From: JAKPAM01 sp047601745
GTDB lineage: Bacteria; Pseudomonadota; Gammaproteobacteria; Burkholderiales; Burkholderiaceae_E
DNA length: 64,000 nucleotides
Reading direction: 5' to 3'
NCBI GenBank assembly: GCA_047601745.1
Contig: JASGIS010000001.1
Span: 2,852,001 to 2,916,000, forward strand
Position 1 is the stretch's first letter. Every line of letters starts with the position of its first letter. The translations under genes were made by a program, and so were the position numbers. The notes beneath the pieces are model-generated. The model worked only from the letters and a program-made list of their open reading frames with translations, had not been told where the DNA came from and searched no databases. Positions 27,839-36,015 of this stretch are shown piece by piece.

Positions 27839-28666
27839 TCAGCTTAGTCGCCCTCTGTGCAGTATCGCGCCGACCCCCAGCACGACCGCGAGCGTGACTC
27901 CCAGCAGCACGAAGGCCAGCGCAGCGCCGAACGGCCAGTTGTTCAGGCCGACGAATTGCTGGTAGATCTCGGGTGTCATCATCTTGAACCGGGGGCCGCC
28001 GATCAGCACCGGCGTGGCATAGGCGTTCATGCACAAAATGAAGACCAGCGAAATCCCCGCGATGACGCCCGGCATGGCCTGCGGCAGCACCACGCGCCGG
28101 AACACCGTGAAGGGCGGCGCGCCCAGATTGGCCGCGGCTTCCTCCACGCTGCGTGGAATGGACTCGATGACGCTGGCCAGCGTCATCACCATCAGCGGCA
28201 GCACGATCGTGACCATCGCCCCGATGACGGCTGTCTGGTTGAACATGAGCTGCATCGGCTCGCCGGCCAGGCCGCTCCATTGCGCGAGAGCGTTGAACAG
28301 GCCGCTGTTGCCCAGCAGCGCCATCCAGCCGGCCGAGCGCACGACGTTGCCGACCATCAGCGGAATGATGGTCGCCAGCGTGAGCCAGGTTTTCCAGCGC
28401 CGCGACATGCGGGCCAGTGTGTAGCCGGCCGGCAGGCCCGCCAGCAAGGTCACCGCCGTGGTCGCTGCCGCCACCTGCACGGTCGTCGCGAGCACGTCCC
28501 GGAAGTAAGGGTCGGCGAAGGCCTGTACATAGTTGCGCGGCGTGAGCGCCTCCACCATCAGCTCGGTGGGCGTGTAGATATTGAGCGAGTAGCGCAGCAG
28601 CATCGCCATCGGCGCTATCATCAGCGCCAGTACGATCGCAATGGCCGGCAGGGTCAGCACGCGCAT
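27839..28666 (-). CDS. ABC transporter permease (spermidine/putrescine type, PotB/PotC-like)
   Basis: A 275-residue inner-membrane permease with six hydrophobic segments. The EAA loop is visible as EEAAANLGAPPFTVFRRVVLP, which contacts the ATPase. The family is the polyamine/opine/2-aminoethylphosphonate group (BPD_transp_1). It is the last gene of the amidohydrolase-COG0523-ABC operon, starting three bases after the stop of the binding-protein gene. It forms the channel together with the permease at 30826-31629. Confidence 0.92.
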   Translation of the reverse strand: MRVLTLPAIAIVLALMIAPMAMLLRYSLNIYTPTELMVEALTPRNYVQAFADPYFRDVLATTVQVAAATTAVTLLAGLPAGYTLARMSRRWKTWLTLATIIPLMVGNVVRSAGWMALLGNSGLFNALAQWSGLAGEPMQLMFNQTAVIGAMVTIVLPLMVMTLASVIESIPRSVEEAAANLGAPPFTVFRRVVLPQAMPGVIAGISLVFILCMNAYATPVLIGGPRFKMMTPEIYQQFVGLNNWPFGAALAFVLLGVTLAVVLGVGAILHRGRLS

Positions 28667-28669
28667 CGC

Positions 28670-29704
28670 TCAGGCCTTGAAGTCGCGCGCCCAGTATTCC
28701 TGAAACTTGGGCAAGGCCTGCGAGAAGTACGCGAAATCGGGCACCTTGAAGTGCTCCTGCTCCTGCGGCGTGAACGCGATCTGCGCGGCCAGTTCGGCCG
28801 GCAGCCTGGCGTTGGTCACGGTGGGCACATAGCCCATGCGTTCGGCAAACGCGGTCTGCGCGCCCACGTCGAGCATGGCATTGAGGTAGGCGAAGGCGTT
28901 GTCCTTCTGTTGGCTGTTCTTCGGCACCGAGGCCGTGAACGTGGTCGGCACGATGCCTTCGGCCGGCACGGCCGCGGCCACGCTAACGCCGGCCCGGCGC
29001 CACTGGTAGGCGCGGGCGCGCCAGGCGAGCGTGATCCAGATGTCTTCCGACTTCAGGGCTTGAGCCACCGCTTCGTTGGACGCGAGGATTTTCGGTGAAA
29101 GCGCCTTCAATTCGTTGAGTTTCGCCATGCCGGGCGTCAGATCGGACAGCGTGCCTCCGGCGGCGAGCGAAGCCGCGGCGATGTTGTAGGGGAAAAGGAT
29201 GTCGGCGAGCCCGACGCGTCCCTTGTATTTCGGATCCCACAGGTCGTTGAACGATTTCGGCGGCGTCTTGATCTTCTCGGGGTTGTAGGCTACGACCAGG
29301 CCCGAGTAGATGTGCGGCACCGCGTTCGGCTGGCGCAGCGCCGGGATGGTGTTCCCTAAGTTCGGCACCCTGGTTTCGTCCAAGGTCTCGAACAAGCCCA
29401 TCTTGGCGAAGCTGCTGGCGTCGAAATCGACCAGGGAAATCACGTCCAGCGTGCCGCGGCGGCTGTTGCGTTCGGCGAGCAGCTTGGCCCGGCGCGCCTG
29501 GCCGTCATCGACGCTCTGCAGCGCCTCGATGCCCAGCGGCTTGAGCAGCGGCTGCTCGACGTTCTTGCCGAGCAGGTCGCCGTAATCACCGCCCCAGGTG
29601 GCGATCACGACGCGACCTCCGACGGCGGCCCGGGCAGGCCCGGCTGCGAGCGGGAGCGAAGCTGCGGCCAGCAGCAGAGAGCGGCGGGAGATTCGAAGTG
29701 GCAT
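28670..29704 (-). CDS. ABC transporter periplasmic substrate-binding protein (polyamine type)
   Basis: A 344-residue protein of the SBP_bac_8/PotD-like class. The N-terminus has a twin-arginine motif (ISRRSLLLAAA) and a signal region ending ARAA. The mature part starts VGGRVVIATWGGDYGD and has LVVAYNPEKIKTPPKSFNDL and FAYLNAMLDV, typical of polyamine-type binding proteins. The gene lies between the ATPase and the last permease. The ligand is not determined; amines or small peptides modified by the operon's amidohydrolase are plausible. Confidence 0.9.
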   Translation of the reverse strand: MPLRISRRSLLLAAASLPLAAGPARAAVGGRVVIATWGGDYGDLLGKNVEQPLLKPLGIEALQSVDDGQARRAKLLAERNSRRGTLDVISLVDFDASSFAKMGLFETLDETRVPNLGNTIPALRQPNAVPHIYSGLVVAYNPEKIKTPPKSFNDLWDPKYKGRVGLADILFPYNIAAASLAAGGTLSDLTPGMAKLNELKALSPKILASNEAVAQALKSEDIWITLAWRARAYQWRRAGVSVAAAVPAEGIVPTTFTASVPKNSQQKDNAFAYLNAMLDVGAQTAFAERMGYVPTVTNARLPAELAAQIAFTPQEQEHFKVPDFAYFSQALPKFQEYWARDFKA

Positions 29705-29755
29705 GGCGGTTGCTCGGGATCCGAAGAAAAAAGGGGAGGGTAGTGACAGACCGGT

Positions 29756-30829
29756 TCAGGCGCCCGCGTCCGAGGGGAGCGCCAGCGCATGCTCGGGCGA
29801 CCACTGCAGCGAGACCCGATCACCCGCGGCGGGCCCGCGGAGACTGCTCTGGTGCGCGGGTACGCTGGGCTGGGCGACGGAGATCGGGCCGACATCGGTC
29901 TCGAAGTGCCATTCGGTGGTGCCGCCGAGATAAGTGCTCAAATGCACGCGCGCCGGAAGGCCCGGCGCCCCGGCGTCGGCGATACGGATGCGGTCCGGCC
30001 GCACCATCAGCGCCAGCTCTTGCGGTGCGCCCGCGCGAGGCGCCGCCGGTGCGCACGGCAGCGCATGCGCGCCGGCGCGAAACAGGCCCGGCGCTTCCAG
30101 CCGCCCCGGGATCAGATTGCAGCGACCGATGAAGCCGGCGACGAACTGGTCCAGCGGCTGCTCGTACACCTGCTGGGGCGTACCGACCTGGCGCACGCGC
30201 CCGTGGTCCATCACGACCAGGCGGTCGGCCGTGGTCAGCGCCTCTTCCTGATCGTGCGTGACCAGCAGGGTCGTCAGACCGAGGCGCTGCTGCAGTGCCC
30301 GGATCTCCATCCGCACCTCGGTGCGCAGCCGCGCATCGAGGTTGGACATCGGTTCGTCGAGCAGGAATACCGCGGGTCGAACCACCAGCGCGCGCGCGAG
30401 CGCCACGCGTTGCTGCTGGCCGCCGGACAGCGCGGCCGGGCGCCGCTCGGCCAGGTGCTCGAGCTGGACCAGTCGCAGCGCTTCCTTCACGCGTCCGGCC
30501 TGTTCGCTGCGCGGCACCTTGCGCATCTGCAGGCCGAAGGCGACGTTCTCGGCCACGTTCATGTGCATGAACAATGCATAGCCCTGGAACACCATGCCGG
30601 TGTCGCGTGCATGAGGCGGCAACCGGGTCACGTCGCGCTCGCCGATCAGGATCCGCCCCTCGCTCGGGGTGACGAAACCCGCGACCATGCGCAAGGTGGT
30701 GCTCTTGCCGCAGCCCGAAGGGCCGAGCAACGCGACCAGCTCGCCTTGCGCCACCTCGAGATCGAGATGACTGACCGCGACCGTGCGGTCGTAGGTGCAC
30801 TGGAGGTTCTCGAGGCGCAGATGGCTCAA
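29756..30829 (-). CDS. ABC transporter ATP-binding protein (PotA-like)
   Basis: A 357-residue ATPase. Walker A is GPSGCGKST, the signature is LSGGQQQRVALARAL, Walker B is VFLLDEPMSNLD and the switch His is in VTHDQEE. The C-terminal TOBE region (ELALMVRPDRIRI) is that of polyamine-type importers. The start is TTG 30829, overlapping the stop of the upstream permease gene as TTGA; this fits the conserved N-terminus LRLENLQ. It energises the two permeases of this operon. Confidence 0.93.
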   Translation of the reverse strand: MSHLRLENLQCTYDRTVAVSHLDLEVAQGELVALLGPSGCGKSTTLRMVAGFVTPSEGRILIGERDVTRLPPHARDTGMVFQGYALFMHMNVAENVAFGLQMRKVPRSEQAGRVKEALRLVQLEHLAERRPAALSGGQQQRVALARALVVRPAVFLLDEPMSNLDARLRTEVRMEIRALQQRLGLTTLLVTHDQEEALTTADRLVVMDHGRVRQVGTPQQVYEQPLDQFVAGFIGRCNLIPGRLEAPGLFRAGAHALPCAPAAPRAGAPQELALMVRPDRIRIADAGAPGLPARVHLSTYLGGTTEWHFETDVGPISVAQPSVPAHQSSLRGPAAGDRVSLQWSPEHALALPSDAGA

Positions 30830-31629
30830 TGGGTTACCCGGGACAGACTGACGAAACGGTCCGCCACCAGCAGGAGCACGGCGATGAGCACGGTCTGCAC
30901 CGTGCCGACCGCCGCCAGTGTCGGATCCATGTTGAAGTTGAGGTAGCTCAGCATTTCGACCGGCAGCGTCGTATAGCCGGGACCGGTCAGCATCATCGTC
31001 ATCTCCAGGTTTTCGAAACTGGCGATGAAGCTGAATACGGCCGCGGCCACGATGCCGGCCCGCATCGAGGGCAGCGTGATCCGCAGGAACACCGTCATCG
31101 GGCCGGCGCCCAGATTGGCCGCCGCCTCCTCGGGCGCGCGGCCGAGCCCTTGCAGGCTGGCCGAAACCAGGCGCACGGTCCACGGAATGGCCAGCAACGC
31201 GTGTGCGCCGATCAGCCCCGGCAAGGTGGCCACGATCTGCAGATCGATGGCGTTGTCGATCTGCACGAAGAACACGTAGATGCCGGTGCCCAGCACGACA
31301 CCGGGGAAAGCCAGCGGCGAGAGCAGCAGCGCCGCCAATGCGCGTCGACCGCGGAAGCTGCCGCGCTCGATGGCATAAGCGGCCATGGTGCCGATCGTGA
31401 CGCCCAGCACGGCCGACAGCGCAGCCAGCTCGACGGAAAGCAGGAAGCTGCTCGCGAACTGCGGCTTGCTCCAGGCGTTGGCGTACCAATGCAGCGAATA
31501 GCCCTCGGGCGGAAAACTCATCATCGGCTGCTCGAAGAAGCTGAGCCAGACGACGGTGACCAGGGGCATCAGCATCGCGGCATAGACGACGGCCACCGTC
31601 AGCCTGCGGGCAACAGCCGTGAGCCTCAT
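30826..31629 (-). CDS. ABC transporter permease (PotC-like)
   Basis: A 267-residue permease with six membrane segments and the EAA loop EEAAANLGAGPMTVFLRITLP. It pairs with the permease at 27839-28666. The start ATG 31629 overlaps the stop of the COG0523 gene by ATGA, and its own stop overlaps the ATPase start by TTGA, so translation is probably coupled through this part of the operon. Confidence 0.92.
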   Translation of the reverse strand: MRLTAVARRLTVAVVYAAMLMPLVTVVWLSFFEQPMMSFPPEGYSLHWYANAWSKPQFASSFLLSVELAALSAVLGVTIGTMAAYAIERGSFRGRRALAALLLSPLAFPGVVLGTGIYVFFVQIDNAIDLQIVATLPGLIGAHALLAIPWTVRLVSASLQGLGRAPEEAAANLGAGPMTVFLRITLPSMRAGIVAAAVFSFIASFENLEMTMMLTGPGYTTLPVEMLSYLNFNMDPTLAAVGTVQTVLIAVLLLVADRFVSLSRVTH

Positions 31630-32864
31630 GCGCAGGTCTCGTTGAGTACCTCGGCCAGCGGTCGGCCGATCGCCCGAGGTACGGCCGGCACTGCCGCCAG
31701 GCCCGACACCGTCATCGGCAGCGCGGCGGGCACGTCGCGCAGATCCTCGATCGAGAGGCCGCGCACGATGACGACCAGGAACGATTCCGGCGCCTGGGTT
31801 GCGGAGGACGCGGACCGGGTCGTTGGAACGGGCTGGGCGCCAGGCACCGGCGGGGTGCCAGCCACCGGTGGGGTGCCAGCCACCGGCGGGGTGCAGGAGG
31901 GCGTGAGGGGAACGAAGGGTGCGTGCGCGGCAAAGGGCACGAGCGGAGCGAACAGCGTACCGACGCATTGCACGAGCAGCGGCTGCCGCGCTTCCGTGAC
32001 CCGGACGAGCCCCTTGATGCGCAGCAGCTTCTCTCCGCAAAAGCCCGCCAGGTTGTCCAGCCATTCGGCAAGCTCATCGCGAGGCACCGGCGCGGTGAAC
32101 CGGCAGAGGGCGACACGGATATCGCCGTGCGGCGGCGCGGGTTCGCCGCGCCCCTTTTGCCCGATGCCGGGCGGCGCGTCCAGCGCTCGCACGATGGCGG
32201 ACAGTGGCACGATGGCGGACAGCGGCGCGTGATCGGCCGGCGGCGCGAGAGCCTTGCCGGCGCGCAATTCCGGTACGGACTCGGCCACCACCTCCGCGAG
32301 CGGGTTGGCGGTGGCGAGCACCGCGCGCGCCGCCTCGACCGCGTCATCCGGCGCGATGTCCTGCCGGGTCAGCACGATGCGCTGGGCCGCGGCGATCTGC
32401 GCGGCGGCTTCGGGCTGATCGAGCAGGACGGCGCCTCGTACGCAGTCGAACGTGCTCACGACCTGGACGCGAAAATGCCCGGCCATGGGCCCCAGGCCGC
32501 GCAGCACCGGGCCCGGTCGCGCGAGACCGGTGGTCTCCAGCACGATGCGTGCGAGCGGGGGCAGCCCGAGCCCTGCGCGCTCGTCGATCAGAGCGGCGAG
32601 AGTGCCGGGCAGATCGTCGCCCATCGCGCAGCAGACGCAGCCATTGCTCAGCAAGGCCATCGGCACCTTGTCGGCCGTGGCGGCGATGACCGCGCCATCG
32701 AGATCGATCTCGCCGATCTCGTTGATGATCACCGCCGTGTCGGCGGCCTGCGACTGGCGCAGATACGCAGACAGCAGCGTGGTCTTGCCGCTGCCCAGAA
32801 AGCCCGTGAGCACGATCAGCTCGATCGGGGCCGGCGGAGGTGGGGATGCGCCGCCTGCGGTCAT
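31626..32864 (-). CDS. COG0523 (CobW/YjiA-like) GTPase, probable metallochaperone
   Basis: A 412-residue GTPase. Walker A is GFLGSGKTT at 21-29, the family metal-binding motif is GCVCC (Cys76, 78, 79), and INEIGEIDLD corresponds to the Mg/switch region. The CobW C-terminal domain spans about 250-400 but is split by a Pro-rich low-complexity insert (PPVAGTPPVAGTPPVPGAQP, coded near 31840-31890). COG0523 proteins deliver metal ions to target enzymes. Here the gene lies directly between an amidohydrolase (a metalloenzyme) and an ABC importer with four-base overlaps on both sides, so the amidohydrolase is the likely client. That role is inferred. Confidence 0.88.
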   Translation of the reverse strand: MTAGGASPPPPAPIELIVLTGFLGSGKTTLLSAYLRQSQAADTAVIINEIGEIDLDGAVIAATADKVPMALLSNGCVCCAMGDDLPGTLAALIDERAGLGLPPLARIVLETTGLARPGPVLRGLGPMAGHFRVQVVSTFDCVRGAVLLDQPEAAAQIAAAQRIVLTRQDIAPDDAVEAARAVLATANPLAEVVAESVPELRAGKALAPPADHAPLSAIVPLSAIVRALDAPPGIGQKGRGEPAPPHGDIRVALCRFTAPVPRDELAEWLDNLAGFCGEKLLRIKGLVRVTEARQPLLVQCVGTLFAPLVPFAAHAPFVPLTPSCTPPVAGTPPVAGTPPVPGAQPVPTTRSASSATQAPESFLVVIVRGLSIEDLRDVPAALPMTVSGLAAVPAVPRAIGRPLAEVLNETCA

Positions 32865-34486
32865 GGTGCCGGGGTTCCGTCGATCGCCGCGGCACCACCG
32901 GCGCGGCTTTTCGCGACCATCGCGCGGACATCGGCCAGCAACTCGGCCGCGTCGTAGCAGATGCCGCCCGCGATCGTATACCTGAGCGCGCGTCGCCATT
33001 CGACGAGTCCGGTATCGTCGTCGAGCCGCATCGCGCCGCTGCCGTACAGCAGCTTGAAGTCCTCGAGCGGATTCTGATCGTGCACCAACAGGTCGGCGCG
33101 CTTGCCGACCTCCAGGCTGCCGGTCTCCGAATCGATGCCGAGCAGGCACGCCCCTTCGATGGTCGCGGCCCGCAGCACCTCGAGCGGATGGAAACCGGCC
33201 TCCTGCAGCATCTCGAGCTCGCGCACGAAACCGAACCCGAAGATCTGGAAGATGAATCCGGAATCGCTGCCCGCGCAGACTCTGCCGCCGCGGTTCTTGT
33301 ACTCGTTGATGAAGCGCATCCAGAGCCGGTAGTTCTCCTTCCACTCGATCTCGTTGCGGGTCGACCAACGGTACCAGTACGAGCCATGACCGCCTCGGGA
33401 AGGCTGGAAGTAGTCCCAATAGCTCTTCCATGTGTACTCGTCGTGCCAGTCCGCCCGGCGCGCGCGCATCAGGTCGCGGTTAGCGTCGTAGATGCCGAAG
33501 GTCGGCACGAACGTGAAGCCGAGTTCGAGAAAACGGTCCATCGTGCTTCGCCAGGTCGCGCTGCCCGGCTGGGCCGCCTGCGCGAAGGTCTGGCCGGCGA
33601 CGGAGAAGCGGTAGTACTCGTCGCTGTAGTTGTAGTCGGGAGGATAGTCCTGCACCACGCGCTGCTCGAAAAGCGCTTCGGGCAGGCCGTAGTAGTGCTC
33701 GGCGCTGGTCAGCCCCCATTGCGCGCTGGTCAGCGCGTTCATGCGGGTCACGGCAGTCTGCGCATGGTGGCATCCGCTGCGCAGGCCCAGGATCGCGCAT
33801 TCGTCGAGCGCCGCCTGCATGATGGCCGGAGGGGCGCCGAAGAACTTCACGCCGTCGGCGCCGCGCGCCTCGAGCCGGCGCAGCCAGTCACGCGCCTGTT
33901 CGGGCGTGTGAAGGATCTTCAGCATGTCGTTGACGGCCGGAAAATACGCGTGCGCCAGAATGCGCGGCGCCGCGATCGTGCCGGCCGCCGCGCGTTCGCG
34001 CTGGTCGAGCGTCCAGCCGAGGCCGTTGAAGCATCCCATTTCGCGTACGGTCGTGACGCCATGCGCCAGCCATAACTTGTAGACGTAGTCGGCCGGCGGG
34101 ATGTCGGTGGTGACGATCGGCGAACCGATGTGCGCGTGCGAATCGATCAGGCCCGGGGTCACGAATTTGCCGTGGCAATCGATCTCGTGATCGCCGGCGC
34201 CGGGGCGCATCGATGCGGAGATGGCCTTGCGCGGCGAGCCGACGCTGCGCATCTCGATGATGCGGTCACGCTCGATCACGATGTCGACCGGGCCCAGCGG
34301 CGGCGCGCCCGTGCCGTCGATGATCGTGGCGCCGCGCAGCACCAGCCGGGCGAACGGGCCTTCGCCGCGATCGCGGCGGGTCGCCCGCTGTTTCTCGCTG
34401 CCGCCTCGCGACAGACGGGCGGCCGAGATCTCGTCGCCCGCCTCGGCGGCTGGCGTGCCCGGCGCCGTCGCGCGCTTTGCGGCCAT
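32861..34486 (-). CDS. Amidohydrolase family metalloenzyme
   Basis: A 541-residue member of the amidohydrolase superfamily (TIM barrel). Metal-binding HxH is in DSHAHIG (His117, His119) after the beta-sandwich opening LVLRGATIIDGTG. The later metal/catalytic Asp is probably in RVCAGSDSGF. The end has the typical GSLEVGKRADLLVHD. The start ATG 34486 has GAGGAG seven bases upstream; an earlier in-frame ATG at 34564 lacks one. It is the first gene of an operon with a metallochaperone GTPase and a polyamine-type importer. Residues 1-45 are a charged low-complexity leader. The substrate is unknown; hydrolysis of an imported amide or cyclic amide is a reasonable guess. Confidence 0.88.
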   Translation of the reverse strand: MAAKRATAPGTPAAEAGDEISAARLSRGGSEKQRATRRDRGEGPFARLVLRGATIIDGTGAPPLGPVDIVIERDRIIEMRSVGSPRKAISASMRPGAGDHEIDCHGKFVTPGLIDSHAHIGSPIVTTDIPPADYVYKLWLAHGVTTVREMGCFNGLGWTLDQRERAAAGTIAAPRILAHAYFPAVNDMLKILHTPEQARDWLRRLEARGADGVKFFGAPPAIMQAALDECAILGLRSGCHHAQTAVTRMNALTSAQWGLTSAEHYYGLPEALFEQRVVQDYPPDYNYSDEYYRFSVAGQTFAQAAQPGSATWRSTMDRFLELGFTFVPTFGIYDANRDLMRARRADWHDEYTWKSYWDYFQPSRGGHGSYWYRWSTRNEIEWKENYRLWMRFINEYKNRGGRVCAGSDSGFIFQIFGFGFVRELEMLQEAGFHPLEVLRAATIEGACLLGIDSETGSLEVGKRADLLVHDQNPLEDFKLLYGSGAMRLDDDTGLVEWRRALRYTIAGGICYDAAELLADVRAMVAKSRAGGAAAIDGTPAP

Positions 34487-34629
34487 TCGAATCTCCTCGA
34501 TATTCCATTCGTGACAACGATGGGATTCGATTGTTTTTGAACGGAGCGAGCCCGTCTCGCTCAATCCTGCTGTTTCGGCAGGACGATCCTGCTGCGCGGC
34601 CGACTGGGGGGGAGGGGCGCAGCGAGCTG

Positions 34630-35532
34630 CTACTTCTGGTGCGCCTGCCGATAACTCAGCGGCGTCACGCCCTCGGCCCTGCGGAACAGGCGGGCCATAT
34701 GGCTGGAATCGGAAAAGCCGCAGTCCAAGGCGATCTCCAGGATGGTCTTCTCGGAGCGCGCGAGGGCGGCCTTGGCGAGCTGCAGCCGGGCTTCCACCAG
34801 ATGCGCATGCGGCGTACGGCCGAAGCGCAGCTTGAAGCGGCGCGCGAAGTGGAACTCGCTCATGTCGGCGATCCGGGCCAGCCGGGCCAGACTGAGCGCC
34901 TCGTGCGGATGGCGCACGACATGATCGAATGCCGCCTGCAAGCCCGCGTCGTTAGCCGCCGGCCTCGCCCTGCCGTTCACCTCGCCGTAACTGCGCAGCA
35001 GGTGCGCCATCAGCGATTGAGCGATGCCGTCGGCATACATGCGCCCGCCGGCACCGCCGATGTCCAGCGCGGCGATCAGTTGCGTACCCAGCAATCGCGC
35101 GAGCGGGTCATTATGGTACGGCGTGCTGCCGCGCCACTTCAGATCGTCGAAGCTCAGGCCGAATCGGCATGCGGCCAAGCGTAGATCGGCCAATGAGAAA
35201 TGCACGTGCAGCAGATCGAAGGGGCTCGATGAATCGAAGCCGAGCCGTTCACTCTTGCGTGAATCGATGAGCCGGGTGCTCGATCCGCTGATGTTGCCGT
35301 CCCAGATCACCGAGTCGTTCGCCCAGGAGCAGGCCCTCATCGGCCGCAGCACCATCGAGAGCATCATGAACTCGGGCGCGACCCGGTTGTCGAACGAAAA
35401 AGAAAAGGGACGGCCGTCGGTACGCGTCCATCGCAGCACCGACATGCCGGTGGACGGCAGATCCAGCAGGGCGCCGGCGCTACGCAGGCCCCAGAGGTCT
35501 TCCAGCTCGTCCACGTGCAACGGCGTCGGCAT
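34630..35532 (-). CDS. AraC family transcriptional regulator
   Basis: A 300-residue regulator. The C-terminal HTH pair is visible as LSLARLARIADMSEFHFARR and ILEIALDCGFSDSSHMARLF, ending in VTPLSYRQ. The N-terminal part resembles the AraC-binding-like domain of ChrR/FeaR-type activators (FSFDNRVAPEF and following). It lies 143 bases upstream of the amidohydrolase operon on the same strand and is its likely regulator. The start was placed at ATG 35532 because the recognisable protein begins there. Confidence 0.88.
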   Translation of the reverse strand: MPTPLHVDELEDLWGLRSAGALLDLPSTGMSVLRWTRTDGRPFSFSFDNRVAPEFMMLSMVLRPMRACSWANDSVIWDGNISGSSTRLIDSRKSERLGFDSSSPFDLLHVHFSLADLRLAACRFGLSFDDLKWRGSTPYHNDPLARLLGTQLIAALDIGGAGGRMYADGIAQSLMAHLLRSYGEVNGRARPAANDAGLQAAFDHVVRHPHEALSLARLARIADMSEFHFARRFKLRFGRTPHAHLVEARLQLAKAALARSEKTILEIALDCGFSDSSHMARLFRRAEGVTPLSYRQAHQK

Positions 35533-36015
35533 GGCCGGCGATTCAATCGTTCCGAGCCCTGCTGCTCGTCGCGCGCGACGTCTTGCAGAGCCGTCGCCGG
35601 CGGCCGAGCGGATCGGTGGCCGGAAAGACCAGGGAGCCGCGGCAGAGCTTCCGGGCCTCGTCGACCGGAAAGCTCCGCGGGATCGGGATCGGGATCGCGA
35701 GGGCGAAGCTCGCTGTTGCCATAGCCTTGCTCGTCTGTGCACGCACCATGCATCGGAGGCCGACGTTCGGCGCGTCGTCCACTACCCCCCCCCTGCTCGA
35801 GTCCGACAGCTTCCGGAGGTGGCCGAACGCGACCGCATCGGCCTTGCATTGTAGCGGCCTGGTTTCCCGGTCAGCGGGCTCGCGGCCACGCGAATGGAAG
35901 CGATAGATTCCCGGTTGTGATGACATAACGTCCGAAGCGATGCCGGATCCGGTCGAACCGCATGCCCCCGGCGAGCATCATCGAGTCGGCGACGTCCTGT
36001 GCGGACGTGCGCGCT
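35533..36015. other. Intergenic region
   Basis: About 480 bases with no supported gene. It contains a short tandem repeat, GGGATC three times near 35682-35699, and a run of nine C near 35786. Open frames here on the minus strand (up to 127 codons) have no recognisable features. Confidence 0.4.

Noticed and set aside
35543..35926. A 127-codon minus-strand frame between the AraC and APH-like genes
   Set aside because: No ribosome site, no recognisable motif, and it includes the GGGATC repeat; probably non-coding.
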